From a bacterium (GTDB lineage: Bacteria > Bacillota > Bacilli > Lactobacillales > Streptococcaceae): a DNA stretch of 64,000 nt. Below, one piece after another: positions 1 through 9,994 of this stretch; position 1 is the stretch's first letter; every line of letters starts with the position of its first letter. The stretch covers positions 182,539-246,538 of the forward strand of contig CAJNCS010000004.1 of the NCBI GenBank assembly GCA_905221325.1, read 5' to 3'. The translations under genes and the position numbers were made by a program. The notes beneath the pieces were generated by a model, which had not been told where the DNA came from, made no database searches, and saw nothing but the letters and a program-made list of their open reading frames with translations.

Positions 1-1
1 G

Positions 2-211
2 GTCATGTTTCTCTTAGTTGGTTTCCTACAGTGGATTTTAGGATTTTTCTTCCAACCAACGGGACGCTTCTGGAGTTTCCTTTATGTAGCCCTCATCGGA
101 GGTCTCGGGGGAGGACTCTATGGTTTAATGAGTCTTGGCACTCACCTATTGGATAAGATTATTGGGAAACCTCAAGCAGACCGCCTACGAGCAAGATTTA
201 AACGATCTTAA
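2..211 (+). CDS. C-terminal end of a membrane flippase (probable MurJ/YtgP-type), partial
   Basis: The window opens inside this gene; the frame is open from base 2 and 69 residues remain before the stop. The remnant has two hydrophobic stretches (around FLLVGFLQWILGFFF and FLYVALIGGLGGGLYGL) and a basic tail, as at the C-terminus of polytopic membrane proteins. Mitis-group genomes commonly place a polysaccharide/lipid II flippase (MurJ/YtgP family) near aliB, so the name rests partly on context. If correct, the full protein flips lipid II across the cytoplasmic membrane. The fragment is too short for an independent family call. Confidence 0.45.
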   Translation, partial: VMFLLVGFLQWILGFFFQPTGRFWSFLYVALIGGLGGGLYGLMSLGTHLLDKIIGKPQADRLRARFKRS

Positions 212-358
212 CAAAATAGATTTATAAATAAAAGGAATAAATTGGGCTTTTCTACCATAAAAAGTTTAGTTTGTTCTCTTTTTTATTAAAAAAAGAGATG
301 AAAATCTAAAATTTGTAGAGAAAATAATATAATTTCGACATTTTGTGACAGGAATTGC

Positions 359-387
359 TTGACTAAATAAAACTAAAGCTGTATAAT
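359..387 (+). promoter_or_regulatory. Promoter of aliB
   Basis: TTGACT (359-364) and a consensus TATAAT (382-387) are separated by 17 bp, about 30 bp upstream of a strong AGGAGG ribosome binding site (407-412). An AT-rich dyad at 275-298 (CTCTTTTTT / AAAAAAGAG) lies between this promoter and the preceding gene and may act as a weak terminator. Confidence 0.8.
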
Positions 388-419
388 AAGGCAAATATCT
401 AAAACAGGAGGTTCTGGAA

Positions 420-2378
420 ATGAAAAAGTCTAAGGCCAAGTATCTGACACTGGCAGGTGTCGTATTAAGCGCAGGTATCCTATTGAGCGCATGTGGGAAC
501 TCAGCAAGTTCATCTAAAACATATAACTATGTCTATTCTAGTGATCCATCTAGTTTGAACTATCTAGCAGAGAATCGTGCAACAACCAATGATATCGTTA
601 CCAATCTGGTAGATGGTTTGATGGAAAATGACCAATATGGTAACTATGTTCCATCTTTGGCAGAGGATTGGACCGTTTCCAAGGACGGTTTGACTTATAC
701 CTACAAACTTCGTAAAGATGCCAAGTGGTATACATACGAAGGTGAAGAATACGCACCTGTAACGGCCCAAGACTTTGTGACAGGTTTGAAATATGCTGCT
801 GATAAAAAATCTGAAGCCTTGTACTTGGTTCAAGACTCTGTAGCAGGTTTGGATGACTATATCAACGGTAAAACAACAGACTTTTCAACTGTCGGTGTGA
901 AGGCGATTGATGACCAAACAGTTCAGTACACTTTGACACGACCAGAACCTTACTGGAACTCAAAAACTACGTCCACTATTCTCTTCCCTGTTAATGCCGA
1001 TTTCTTGAAATCAAAAGGGGATGATTTTGGTAAGGTAGATCCTTCTAACATTTTGTACAATGGTCCTTTCTTGATGAAGTCCTTTGTTTCAAAATCTGTT
1101 ATCGAATACAAGAAAAATCCGAATTACTGGGATGCTAAAAATGTCTTTGTGGACGATGTGAAATTGACCTACTATGATGGAAGTGACCAAGATGCCTTAG
1201 CACGTAACTTTACAGAAGGAGTCTACAGCTACGCACGTCTCTATCCAAATAGCTCAAGCTTTGAAGGGATTAAAGAGAAGAACAAGGACAATATTGTTTA
1301 TAGTATGCAAGATGCGACAACATTTTTCTTGAACTTTAATCTAGATAGAAAATCTTATAATTTCACTTCTAAAACGACGGACATCGAAAAGAAATCTACC
1401 CAAGAAGCAGTTCTTAACAAAAACTTCCGCCAAGCCATCAATTTTGCCTACAATCGTACGGCCTATGGGGCTCAATCTCAAGGGGAAGATGGAGCAACGA
1501 AGATTCTTCGTAACTTAGTTGTGCCTCCTACATTTGTGACTATTAACGGAAAAGAGTTCGGAGATGTTGTCTCATCTAAGATGGTCAACTATGGTCAAGA
1601 ATGGCAAGGCATCAACTTTGCAGACGCGCAAGATCCATACTACAATCCTGACAAGGCTAAAGCTAAATTTGCAGAAGCTAAGAAAGAACTAGAAGCCAAG
1701 GGTGTTCAGTTCCCAATTCACTTGGATAAGACTGTAGAAATGACCAATAAAACAGAAATTCAAGAAATTAGCTCAATGAAGCAATCTATTGAATCTGTTC
1801 TAGGAACTGATAATATAGTCATCGATATCCAACAATTGTCAACAGATGACTATGATAACTCTGGCTATCTCGCTCAAACTGCAGCTCAAAAAGACTATGA
1901 CTTTTATAATGGTGGATGGAGCCCTGACTATCAAGACCCATCAACCTATCTTGATATCTTTAGCGTGAAGAGCGGTGGTATGTTACAAAACCTCGGTTTA
2001 GAACCAGGTGAAGTCAATGATAAGGCCAAGGCGGTTGGACTTGATACCTATACTGAAATGCTGGAAGAAGCTAACAAAGAGCAAGATCCAGCAAAACGTT
2101 ATGAAAAATATGCTGAAATTCAAGCTTGGCTCGTTGATAGTGCCCTCGCTATTCCAAACATTTCTCGTGGTGGAACACCTAGCTTGAGAAAGACAGTTCC
2201 TTTCTCAGCACCATATTCTCTTGCTGGAAATAAGGGTGTCGAATCATACAAGTACCTCAAGTTGCAAGATAAGACGGTGACAACTGCTGAGTACGAAAAA
2301 GCTAAAGAAAAATGGCTGAAAGAAAAAGAAGAATCAAATAAGAAAGCCCAAGAAGAATTGGCAAAACACGTTAAATAA
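420..2378 (+). CDS. aliB: Oligopeptide-binding lipoprotein AliB
   Basis: This 652-residue SBP_bac_5 family protein is the size of pneumococcal AliB. It has a lipoprotein signal peptide with lipobox LSAC (Cys25), so it is anchored to the outer face of the membrane after diacylglyceryl modification. The family captures oligopeptides and delivers them to the AmiCDEF permease; AliA, AliB and AmiA share that transporter. No permease or ATPase genes adjoin it, in keeping with its orphan status. The start is fixed by AGGAGG seven bases upstream. The gene is monocistronic, with its own consensus promoter and a strong terminator. The C-terminus is a lysine/glutamate-rich helix, common in this group. 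Confidence 0.9.
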   Translation: MKKSKAKYLTLAGVVLSAGILLSACGNSASSSKTYNYVYSSDPSSLNYLAENRATTNDIVTNLVDGLMENDQYGNYVPSLAEDWTVSKDGLTYTYKLRKDAKWYTYEGEEYAPVTAQDFVTGLKYAADKKSEALYLVQDSVAGLDDYINGKTTDFSTVGVKAIDDQTVQYTLTRPEPYWNSKTTSTILFPVNADFLKSKGDDFGKVDPSNILYNGPFLMKSFVSKSVIEYKKNPNYWDAKNVFVDDVKLTYYDGSDQDALARNFTEGVYSYARLYPNSSSFEGIKEKNKDNIVYSMQDATTFFLNFNLDRKSYNFTSKTTDIEKKSTQEAVLNKNFRQAINFAYNRTAYGAQSQGEDGATKILRNLVVPPTFVTINGKEFGDVVSSKMVNYGQEWQGINFADAQDPYYNPDKAKAKFAEAKKELEAKGVQFPIHLDKTVEMTNKTEIQEISSMKQSIESVLGTDNIVIDIQQLSTDDYDNSGYLAQTAAQKDYDFYNGGWSPDYQDPSTYLDIFSVKSGGMLQNLGLEPGEVNDKAKAVGLDTYTEMLEEANKEQDPAKRYEKYAEIQAWLVDSALAIPNISRGGTPSLRKTVPFSAPYSLAGNKGVESYKYLKLQDKTVTTAEYEKAKEKWLKEKEESNKKAQEELAKHVK

Positions 2379-2395
2379 CCAGTCTATTCAACAGG

Positions 2396-2429
2396 AAAAA
2401 CGATAGTTTCTCAAGGAACTATCGTTTTT
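2396..2429 (+). terminator. Rho-independent terminator of aliB
   Basis: The stem ACGATAGTT / AACTATCGT has an 8-base loop and is followed by a T-run; A-runs on the 5' side could let it work in both directions. Confidence 0.85.
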
Positions 2430-2488
2430 GTATAGTTTGAAACTATAACTAGCTCTTGAAAAGAAGAAAATGAGTTGGCGAAAATAAG

Positions 2489-2497
2489 TGGTACAAT
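2489..2497 (+). promoter_or_regulatory. Extended -10 promoter of metB-patB
   Basis: TGgTACAAT lies 27 bp upstream of the metB start. No good -35 is present at 17 bp, which fits an extended -10 promoter. A GGAGG site follows at 2513-2517. Confidence 0.6.
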
Positions 2498-2523
2498 AGT
2501 TACTATAGATTTGGAGGTATTGT

Positions 2524-3618
2524 ATGAGCAAAGAACTACACATCAACACAATTTTAGCCCAGGCGGGAATCAAGTCAGATAAGGTGACAGGCGCGTTGGT
2601 GACGCCACTACATTTTTCAACGACTTATCAGCATCCGGAGTTCGGTCAGTCTACTGGATTTGACTATACCCGTACTAAAAACCCAACTCGCAGTAAGGCG
2701 GAGGAAGTCTTGGCGGCAATCGAATCAGCAGACTATGCCCTAGCGACGAGTTCAGGTATGGCTGCGATTGTACTGGCCTTTAGTGTTTTTCCAGTAGGAA
2801 GTAAAGTCTTGACTGTGCGCGATTTGTATGGAGGTTCTTTCCGTTGGTTCAACCAAGTGGAGCAAGAAGGCCGTTTCCATTTTACCTATGCCAATACAGA
2901 AGAAGAATTGATTGCTGAGTTAGAAAAGGATGTGGATGTTCTCTATATCGAAACACCAACCAATCCCTTGATGTTGGAATTTGATATCGAAAAACTAGCA
3001 AAATTAGCTCATGCTAAGGGTGCCAAAGTGGTGGTGGACAATACCTTCTACAGTCCTATCTACCAACGCCCGATTGAGGATGGAGCAGATATTGTTCTTC
3101 ATTCGGCTACCAAGTATTTAGCAGGGCACAATGATGTCTTGGCTGGGGTGGTTGTGACTAATAGTTTAGAACTATATGAACAATTGTTCTATAATCTCAA
3201 TACGACAGGTGCGGTCTTATCACCGTTTGATAGTTATCAGTTGATTCGTGGTCTTAAAACTCTACCTCTTCGTATGGAACGTTCTACAGCCAATGCCCAA
3301 GAAGTGGTTGCCTTTTTGAAGGATTCACCTGCTGTCAAGGAAGTGCTCTATACTGGACGTGGGGGTATGATTTCCTTTAAAGTAGTGGATGAAAAACGTA
3401 TTCCTCATATTTTAAATAGCCTCAAGGTATTCTCTTTTGCCGAAAGTTTGGGTGGGGTGGAGAGTCTGATCACCTATCCGACGACTCAAACCCATGCGGA
3501 TATTCCAGCAGAAGTGCGCCATTCCTATGGATTGACAGATGATCTCTTGCGTTTGTCTATTGGGATTGAGGATGCTAGAGATTTGATTGCGGACTTGCGA
3601 CAAGCTTTGGAAGGATAA
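2524..3618 (+). CDS. metB: Trans-sulfuration enzyme (cystathionine gamma-synthase type)
   Basis: This 364-residue Cys/Met-metabolism PLP enzyme carries the family's pyridoxal lysine in SATKYLAGH (Lys197) and the YTRTKNPTRS segment near residue 50. Family members join O-acyl-homoserine and cysteine to form cystathionine, or catalyse the reverse lyase or sulfhydrylation reactions; sequence alone does not settle which. The next gene, seven bases downstream, is a PatB-type C-S beta-lyase, so the pair could make homocysteine from cysteine for methionine synthesis. The start is set by GGAGG six bases upstream. The family call is firm and the precise substrate moderately supported. Confidence 0.85.
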   Translation: MSKELHINTILAQAGIKSDKVTGALVTPLHFSTTYQHPEFGQSTGFDYTRTKNPTRSKAEEVLAAIESADYALATSSGMAAIVLAFSVFPVGSKVLTVRDLYGGSFRWFNQVEQEGRFHFTYANTEEELIAELEKDVDVLYIETPTNPLMLEFDIEKLAKLAHAKGAKVVVDNTFYSPIYQRPIEDGADIVLHSATKYLAGHNDVLAGVVVTNSLELYEQLFYNLNTTGAVLSPFDSYQLIRGLKTLPLRMERSTANAQEVVAFLKDSPAVKEVLYTGRGGMISFKVVDEKRIPHILNSLKVFSFAESLGGVESLITYPTTQTHADIPAEVRHSYGLTDDLLRLSIGIEDARDLIADLRQALEG

Positions 3619-3625
3619 GAAGAGT

Positions 3626-4792
3626 ATGGGAAAATATGATTTTACAAGCCTGCCCAATCGTTTAGGGCACCATACCTATAAATGGAAAGAAGCGGAAGCT
3701 GATCGAGAAGTTCTACCAGCCTGGATAGCAGATATGGACTTTGTAGTCTTACCTGAAGTTCGACAAGCTATACAAGCCTACGCAGATCAGTTTGTCTATG
3801 GTTATACTTATGCAAGCGACGCTTTGATTGAGTCGGTTCAAGAATGGGAAGCCAGCCAACACGGTTATCACTTTGACAAAGATGCTCTCGTCTTTATAGA
3901 GGGAGTGGTACCAGCTATCTCAACAGCTATTCAAGCCTTTACAAAAGAAGGAGAGGCTGTTCTGATTAATACACCGGTCTATCCACCGTTTGCACGCAGT
4001 GTCAAACTCAACAATCGCAGATTGATTACTAATTCTTTGGTGGAAAAGGATGGACTGTTTGAGATTGACTTTGACCAGTTGGAGAAGGAATTGGTAGAAG
4101 AGGATGTGAAGCTTTATATCCTTTGCAATCCCCACAATCCTGGTGGACGTGTTTGGGAAAAGGAAGTGTTAGAAAAGATTGGTCATCTCTGCCAAAAACA
4201 TGGTGTTTTGTTGGTTTCAGATGAGATTCACCAAGATTTGGCCCTCTTTGGTCACAAACACCAGTCTTTCAACACCATTGATCCAGACTTTAAAGACTTT
4301 GCCCTTATTTTGAGTAGTGCCACTAAAACCTTTAATATTGCTGGAACGAAAAATTCCTATGCTGTCATTGAAAATCCAAAGCTTCGTGTGGCTTTCCAAA
4401 AACGCCAGTTGGCCAATAACCAGCATGAAATTTCAGGCTTGGGTTATTTGGCGACAGAAGCTGCCTACCGTTATGGCAAGGACTGGTTAGGAGAGTTAAA
4501 AGAAGTCATCGAGGACCACATTAACTATGTAGTGGATGTTTTGAGCAAAGAAACCAAGATTAAGGTCATGAAACCGCAAGGTACCTACTTGATTTGGCTT
4601 GATTTTTCAGCCTATGAGCTAACGGATGACCGCTTGCAAGAGCTTTTGAAGAATGAAGCCAAGGTTATCTTAAACCGAGGTTTGGACTTTGGGGAGGAAG
4701 GAACCCTTCATGCTCGCCTCAATGTAGCCATGCCGAAGTCAGTACTGGAAGAGGTTTGCCAACGCATCGTGACCACTTTTGCTACACTTTAA
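3626..4792 (+). CDS. patB: PatB/MalY-type cystathionine beta-lyase (C-S lyase), PLP aminotransferase fold
   Basis: This 388-residue fold-type I PLP enzyme starts MGKYDFTSLPNRLG, typical of the PatB/MalY subfamily. The PLP lysine is in SSATKTFNIAGTK (Lys234), and the cofactor-binding CNPHNPGGR motif is present. The family cleaves cystathionine, or cysteine S-conjugates, to homocysteine or thiol, pyruvate and ammonia. An open frame extends upstream to 3587 inside metB, but the ATG at 3626 has a purine-rich site (AAGAAGAG) directly before it and matches the family N-terminus. It is cotranscribed with metB. Confidence 0.85.
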   Translation: MGKYDFTSLPNRLGHHTYKWKEAEADREVLPAWIADMDFVVLPEVRQAIQAYADQFVYGYTYASDALIESVQEWEASQHGYHFDKDALVFIEGVVPAISTAIQAFTKEGEAVLINTPVYPPFARSVKLNNRRLITNSLVEKDGLFEIDFDQLEKELVEEDVKLYILCNPHNPGGRVWEKEVLEKIGHLCQKHGVLLVSDEIHQDLALFGHKHQSFNTIDPDFKDFALILSSATKTFNIAGTKNSYAVIENPKLRVAFQKRQLANNQHEISGLGYLATEAAYRYGKDWLGELKEVIEDHINYVVDVLSKETKIKVMKPQGTYLIWLDFSAYELTDDRLQELLKNEAKVILNRGLDFGEEGTLHARLNVAMPKSVLEEVCQRIVTTFATL

Positions 4793-4798
4793 AAATCC

Positions 4799-4836
4799 AG
4801 CCTTCTAGGAGAAAAGTCTTCCTAGAAGGCTATTTT
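4799..4836 (+). terminator. Terminator of the metB-patB operon
   Basis: A 12-bp perfect stem (AGCCTTCTAGGA / TCCTAGAAGGCT) with a 9-base loop is followed by ATTTTC. Confidence 0.9.
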
Positions 4837-4850
4837 CGTAGGGGAAAATG

Positions 4851-4859
4851 TGGTATAAT
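4851..4859 (+). promoter_or_regulatory. Extended -10 promoter of the SNF2 helicase gene
   Basis: TGgTATAAT is a perfect extended -10, followed by AAAGGGG (4873-4879) and the ATG at 4885. Confidence 0.7.
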
Positions 4860-4884
4860 GAAAAGATAAGATAAAGGGGTAACT

Positions 4885-7800
4885 ATGGTTAAATTGATTC
4901 CGGGAAAGTTGCGCATGGAGGGTGTTACTCTCTATGAGACTGGCAACATTGAGATCATCAAGGAAAAAGGGAATCGCCTCTATACACGTGTGGCGGGAGA
5001 AGATTTGCGCTACAGTTTAGAGGATGATCTTGTTTTTTGTGCTTGTGATTTTTTCCAAAAAAGAGGTTACTGTGTTCACCTCGCAGCGCTCGAGCATTAT
5101 CTGAAGAATGATGAAAAAGGCCAAGTGATTTTACAAGCCTTAGAAAAAGGACATGAAGAGCAAGAAGAGGTCGAAACCAAGGTTAGCTTTGGTGGTAGTT
5201 TTTTGGAGCGTGTCCAACCTCAAAAACGAGAGAAAATCTACACTTTGTCGGCTCAAGGTCAGGTAGAAGCTGGGACCAATCGCCTCCTTTGGACTCTCCG
5301 AATCGGTTTAGTTGATAGTCAAAAATATTATGTCATTCGTGATATCCCTCTCTTTTTGAAGGTTTTAGTCCATCGAAAACCATATATGATTGGGAAATAC
5401 TATGAAAATGACTTGTCTTGGGATGCTTTTGATACAGCTAGTCAAGATGTTCTTACTTTTTTATGTGGCTTGATTGAGGAGGGACTGAGTCAAGACCTCT
5501 TTTTCCCCAATCAAGGTCGTCACCTCTTTTTCCCTCTGACCTTTTTTGAGCAGGGGGTAGAGTTGCTGATGAACTTGGAAGATTTTCATTTCGAACATCA
5601 GATTACTAGTTATGAAAATCTTCTTTTTCATGATTTAGATCCAGAAGCAAACCTTTTCTCTTTTTCCGTGAAGGAGTATCCTGATTATTTTGAGATGGAG
5701 ATTTCTGAAAGTGAGCGAGTCAACGTATTCTATGGGGGGGCGATTCTCTTTCGTAAGGGGAATTTTTATCTCTTAAATCCTAAACAAATCAGCCTACTAA
5801 AGGAAATCAAGGAGCTTCCTCAGGAGGAAAGAGGGAGAAAATGCCTCCAGTTTGACAACAGTGATCGTGACCGCCTAGCCGCCTGTCTGCCTTTGTTTGG
5901 ACAGCTAGGAACAGTTTCTGCTCCTGAGCGCTTGCAAATCAGACCCTTTTCACCAATCTTTTACTTTGATAGGGAGGATGACGGCCGCATCCGCTTGGAT
6001 ATCCAGTTTGACTATGGAGATGTTAAGGTGACTAGTCGTCAACAGCTGGAACAATTACCATTTTCAAGCGATGCTGTCTTGGAAAACCAACTATTTCAAG
6101 TCTGTTTAGGGGCTGGGTTTGAGGCTGATTTTCAGTCTTGGAGACAGGCTTTGAAGCCAGAGGCAGTTTATTCTTTCTTTCACCATACGATTCCAGCTTT
6201 TGAGAAGTTGGGTCAGGTCTTCTTGTCTGATGAAATGAATGAGCTCTACAGTGTCCAAGCTCCTCAGGTTCAGATTGAGTCCAAGGGAGGACTGTTGGAG
6301 ATTCAGTTTGATTTCCAAGGGATTGCCCAAGAAGAGATTGATCAAGCTCTTAAAGCCCTGACCAGCAATCAGGATTTCTATATCAGTTCTTCTGACCAAG
6401 TGTACTTTTTTGATGAGGAAACCAAGCAGATTCGTCAAAATTTGCAGGAACTGGGGGTTGAGCTAAAAAATGGTTCTTTCCAAGCGCGAAAATCCCTAGC
6501 TTATAGTCTTTCTCAGCTTTTTGAAGATCGAGATCGAATCTCCTTTTCGGAGAAATTTCAGCATTTAGCTCATGATTTAACCCATCCAGAGGACTTTCCT
6601 TTGGGAGACGTAGAGATTCAAGCGAGTTTGAGAGACTACCAGGAAAAGGGTGTCCGTTGGCTTCAGATGCTTCATCACTATGGCTTTGGTGGCATTCTGG
6701 CAGATGATATGGGACTGGGAAAAACACTGCAAACTATTGCTTTTTTGACCAGTCAGGTGACAGAAGATAGTCGGGTCTTGATTTTAGCGCCGTCAGGTTT
6801 AATCTACAACTGGGCAGATGAATTCAGGAAATTTGCCCCACAGTTGGATGTGGCTGTCGTTCATGGTTTGAAAGCGAATCGAGAAGCGATTCTTTCTGAA
6901 AATCACCAAATCTATGTGACTAGCTATGCCACCTTTCGTCAAGACAGCGAGCTTTATCAAGAGATGGCTTTTGATTTCCTCTTCTTAGATGAAGCCCAAG
7001 TCATGAAAAATGCCCAAACCAAGATTGCTCAGAGTTTGCGCCAGTTTGTGGTGCCGGCAGTCTTTGCTTTGTCAGGTACGCCCATTGAAAACCATTTAGG
7101 AGAGTTGTGGTCTATCTTCCAAATTGTGCTTCCAGGGCTCTTGCCAAGTAAAAAGGAGTTTATGAAATTACCGGCTGACCGAGTCGCGCAGTTTATCAAG
7201 CCTTTCGTCATGAGACGTAAGAAAGAAGAAGTTCTTACAGAACTACCTGACCTGATCGAAGTCGTCTATAAAAATGAACTGGAAGACCAACAGAAGGCTA
7301 TCTATCTAGCCCAGTTGCAACAGATGCGAGACCGCCTAGCGCAAGTGACAGACCAAGAATTCCAGAGAAGTCGGGTAGAAATCTTATCTGGTCTCATGCG
7401 TTTGCGCCAGATCTGCGATACGCCAGCTCTCTTCATGGAGGATTACCAAGGAGCTAGTGGTAAATTGGATAGTCTCCGAGATTTATTGCTACAAGTGGCT
7501 GATGGTGGGCATCGGGTCTTGATTTTCTCGCAGTTTAAAGGAATGTTGGAAAAAATCGAGCAAGAACTACCAGACTTGGGCTTGACTTCCTTCAAAATCA
7601 CGGGCTCAACTCCTGCTCAAGAAAGACAAGAGATGACCAAGGCCTTTAATCAGGGAGAAAGAGACGCCTTTCTCATCTCTCTGAAGGCAGGTGGTGTCGG
7701 TCTTAATCTAACGGGAGCTGATACCGTCATCCTAGTGGACCTCTGGTGGAATCCCGCTGTCGAAGCCCAGGCCATCGGACGAGCCCATCGCATGGGGCAG

Positions 7801-7980
7801 GAGCAGATGGTCGAGGTCTATCGCTTGATTACGAGAGGAACCATTGAAGAGAAAATCCAAGAACTTCAAGAGCAGAAAAAACATTTGGTTTCCCAAGTTT
7901 TAGATGGTACAGAGTCGCGTGCGAGTCTCAGTTTGGCAGAAATTCGTGAAATTTTGGGAATTTCTGAAGCCAGCACTTGA
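4885..7980 (+). CDS. SWIM zinc-finger SNF2-family helicase/ATPase
   Basis: This 1031-residue protein has an N-terminal SWIM zinc finger, CxCx8CxH (Cys52, Cys54, Cys63, His65), a long middle region typical of bacterial SNF2 proteins, then a two-lobe SF2 motor. Walker A is DDMGLGKT (Lys613), the Walker B box is DEAQ (Asp702), and the C-terminal lobe has the AGGVGLNLTGAD and QAIGRAHRMGQ motifs. The family uses ATP to translocate on double-stranded DNA or remodel nucleoprotein; the role of this bacterial subgroup is not established. It stands alone behind its own promoter. Length and motifs look intact. Confidence 0.85.
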   Translation: MVKLIPGKLRMEGVTLYETGNIEIIKEKGNRLYTRVAGEDLRYSLEDDLVFCACDFFQKRGYCVHLAALEHYLKNDEKGQVILQALEKGHEEQEEVETKVSFGGSFLERVQPQKREKIYTLSAQGQVEAGTNRLLWTLRIGLVDSQKYYVIRDIPLFLKVLVHRKPYMIGKYYENDLSWDAFDTASQDVLTFLCGLIEEGLSQDLFFPNQGRHLFFPLTFFEQGVELLMNLEDFHFEHQITSYENLLFHDLDPEANLFSFSVKEYPDYFEMEISESERVNVFYGGAILFRKGNFYLLNPKQISLLKEIKELPQEERGRKCLQFDNSDRDRLAACLPLFGQLGTVSAPERLQIRPFSPIFYFDREDDGRIRLDIQFDYGDVKVTSRQQLEQLPFSSDAVLENQLFQVCLGAGFEADFQSWRQALKPEAVYSFFHHTIPAFEKLGQVFLSDEMNELYSVQAPQVQIESKGGLLEIQFDFQGIAQEEIDQALKALTSNQDFYISSSDQVYFFDEETKQIRQNLQELGVELKNGSFQARKSLAYSLSQLFEDRDRISFSEKFQHLAHDLTHPEDFPLGDVEIQASLRDYQEKGVRWLQMLHHYGFGGILADDMGLGKTLQTIAFLTSQVTEDSRVLILAPSGLIYNWADEFRKFAPQLDVAVVHGLKANREAILSENHQIYVTSYATFRQDSELYQEMAFDFLFLDEAQVMKNAQTKIAQSLRQFVVPAVFALSGTPIENHLGELWSIFQIVLPGLLPSKKEFMKLPADRVAQFIKPFVMRRKKEEVLTELPDLIEVVYKNELEDQQKAIYLAQLQQMRDRLAQVTDQEFQRSRVEILSGLMRLRQICDTPALFMEDYQGASGKLDSLRDLLLQVADGGHRVLIFSQFKGMLEKIEQELPDLGLTSFKITGSTPAQERQEMTKAFNQGERDAFLISLKAGGVGLNLTGADTVILVDLWWNPAVEAQAIGRAHRMGQEQMVEVYRLITRGTIEEKIQELQEQKKHLVSQVLDGTESRASLSLAEIREILGISEAST

Positions 7981-8004
7981 AAAATCAAGACAATACGCTA
8001 TAAT
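7977..8004 (+). promoter_or_regulatory. Promoter of the 8028-murC operon
   Basis: TTGAAA (7977-7982) and TATAAT (7999-8004) have a 16-bp spacer. The -35 overlaps the stop codon of the SNF2 gene. Confidence 0.7.
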
Positions 8005-8027
8005 GAAGTGTTGAAAGGAAATACAAA

Positions 8028-8639
8028 ATGAAACAAGATCGATTTCCATTGGTGTCAGATGACGAGATCATGCTGACCGAAATGCCAGTCATGGACTTGT
8101 ATGATGAGTCTGACTTTATCAGCAATATCAAAGGCGATTACCGCGATAAGAACTATTTGGAATGGTCTCCTATCAATGAGGAAGAAACCGTAGTTTCTCC
8201 AGTGGTTAAGAAGGAGTCAAAGCCAAGCCCAGAATCTAAAAAAGTTGAAAAAACGTATGCTGAACTGGCTCGAGAAGAGGCGCGTGCGGATTTGAAGAAG
8301 AAACGTTCAGCCAAGTATTTGACTCAGGATGTTAGTCATACCAGACGACACAATGGTTCAACACTTGTTCGTCAAGGAAATCAACCAACAGCACCATTTC
8401 AAAAGGAAAATCCAGGTGAGCTTGCCAAGTTTAGCAAAAACTTGATCCAGTCTCACTATATTCTAGCTGAAGAGGTTGGCCAAGTGGCGACTCCAACTCC
8501 GAAAACCCAAACGGGAAAAGCTAAAAAGAACAACTATGATTTTCTAAAGAAGAGTCAAATCTATAATAAAAAGAATAAGCAAACAGAACAGGAACGTCAG
8601 GTTACCCAAGAGTTGAATCTGACAAGAATTACTGAGTAA
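8028..8639 (+). CDS. Conserved streptococcal hypothetical protein upstream of murC
   Basis: I do not recognise a functional family. The 203-residue product is soluble and highly charged. It has an acidic N-terminus (residues 1-60), a central low-complexity Lys/Glu/Pro stretch, and a basic C-terminal half (KKKRSAKY around 90, [12 protein letters not shown] near 165). It has no signal peptide or membrane segment. Its stop lies 11 bases before the murC start, so the two are probably cotranscribed; a link to cell wall synthesis is only a contextual guess. GAAAGGAA upstream supports the start. Confidence 0.75.
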   Translation: MKQDRFPLVSDDEIMLTEMPVMDLYDESDFISNIKGDYRDKNYLEWSPINEEETVVSPVVKKESKPSPESKKVEKTYAELAREEARADLKKKRSAKYLTQDVSHTRRHNGSTLVRQGNQPTAPFQKENPGELAKFSKNLIQSHYILAEEVGQVATPTPKTQTGKAKKNNYDFLKKSQIYNKKNKQTEQERQVTQELNLTRITE

Positions 8640-8650
8640 GGGAGAAAAGC

Positions 8651-9985
8651 ATGTCAAAAACATATCATTTTATTGGAATCAAGGGATCAGGGATGAGTGC
8701 CTTAGCCTTGATGTTGCATCAAATGGGACACAAGGTTCAAGGTTCAGACGTTGAAAAATACTACTTTACTCAACGTGGACTAGAGCAGGCAGGAATTACG
8801 ATTCTTCCTTTTGATGAAAAGAACCTGCAAGGGGATCTTGAAATTATTGCTGGAAATGCCTTTCGTCCAGATAACAATGTTGAAATCGCCTATGCCGACA
8901 AAAACGGTATCAGCTACAAACGTTACCATGAATTCCTAGGTAGCTTTATGCGTGACTTTGTCAGCATGGGGGTTGCAGGAGCGCATGGTAAGACATCAAC
9001 GACTGGGATGCTGTCTCACGTTTTGTCTCACATCACAGACACTAGCTTCTTGATTGGGGATGGAACGGGTCGAGGTTCTGAAAATGCGAAGTATTTTGTT
9101 TTTGAATCTGATGAATATGAGCGTCATTTCATGCCTTACCACCCAGAATACTCTATCATCACCAACATTGACTTTGACCATCCAGATTACTTTACTAGTC
9201 TAGAGGATGTTTTCAACGCCTTTAATGACTATGCCAAACAAATTACCAAAGGTTTGTTTGTATACGGTGAGGATGCTGAGTTGCGTAAGATCACAGCCAA
9301 TGCGCCAATCTATTACTATGGTTTTGAAGCTGATGGCAATGACTTTGTAGCTAGTGATCTCCTTCGCTCAACAACGGGTTCGACCTTTACAGTTCACTTC
9401 CGTGGACAAGAATTGGGTCAATTCCACATTCCAACTTTTGGTCGTCACAATATTATGAATGCGACAGCTGTAATTGGTCTTCTTTACACAGCTGGCTTTG
9501 ATTTGAACTTAGTGCGTGAACACTTGAAAACTTTTACAGGTGTTAAGCGTCGTTTCACTGAAAAAATCGTTAATGATACAGTAATCATTGATGACTTTGC
9601 CCACCATCCAACAGAAATCATTGCAACCTTGGATGCGGCTCGTCAAAAATACCCAAGTAAGGAAATCGTGGCAATCTTCCAACCGCATACCTTTACTAGA
9701 ACCATCGCCTTGTTGGACGAATTTGCCCACGCTTTGAATCAAGCAGACGCCGTTTACCTAGCGCAAATCTATGGATCAGCACGTGAGGTAGATCACGGAG
9801 ATGTCAAGGTAGAAGACCTAGCTAGCAAGATCACTAAGAAAAACCAAGTCATCACAGTTGAAAATGTTTCTCCACTCCTAGACCATGACAATGCCGTTTA
9901 CGTCTTTATGGGTGCTGGAGACATCCAAACCTATGAATATTCATTTGAACGTCTTTTGTCTAACTTGACAAGCAACGTCCAATAA
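8651..9985 (+). CDS. murC: UDP-N-acetylmuramate--L-alanine ligase
   Basis: This 444-residue Mur ligase adds the first stem-peptide residue (L-Ala) to UDP-MurNAc in the cytosol, using ATP. The N-terminal Rossmann motif [11 protein letters not shown] (about 9-19) and the ATP loop GAHGKTSTT (Lys114) are intact, as are the central [10 protein letters not shown] segment and the C-terminal Mur_ligase_C region. Length is normal for Gram-positive MurC. GGGAG lies just upstream of the ATG. It sits between a conserved hypothetical and GNAT/mltG genes, within a cell-wall neighbourhood. Confidence 0.95.
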   Translation: MSKTYHFIGIKGSGMSALALMLHQMGHKVQGSDVEKYYFTQRGLEQAGITILPFDEKNLQGDLEIIAGNAFRPDNNVEIAYADKNGISYKRYHEFLGSFMRDFVSMGVAGAHGKTSTTGMLSHVLSHITDTSFLIGDGTGRGSENAKYFVFESDEYERHFMPYHPEYSIITNIDFDHPDYFTSLEDVFNAFNDYAKQITKGLFVYGEDAELRKITANAPIYYYGFEADGNDFVASDLLRSTTGSTFTVHFRGQELGQFHIPTFGRHNIMNATAVIGLLYTAGFDLNLVREHLKTFTGVKRRFTEKIVNDTVIIDDFAHHPTEIIATLDAARQKYPSKEIVAIFQPHTFTRTIALLDEFAHALNQADAVYLAQIYGSAREVDHGDVKVEDLASKITKKNQVITVENVSPLLDHDNAVYVFMGAGDIQTYEYSFERLLSNLTSNVQ

Positions 9986-9994
9986 GGAAAACAG

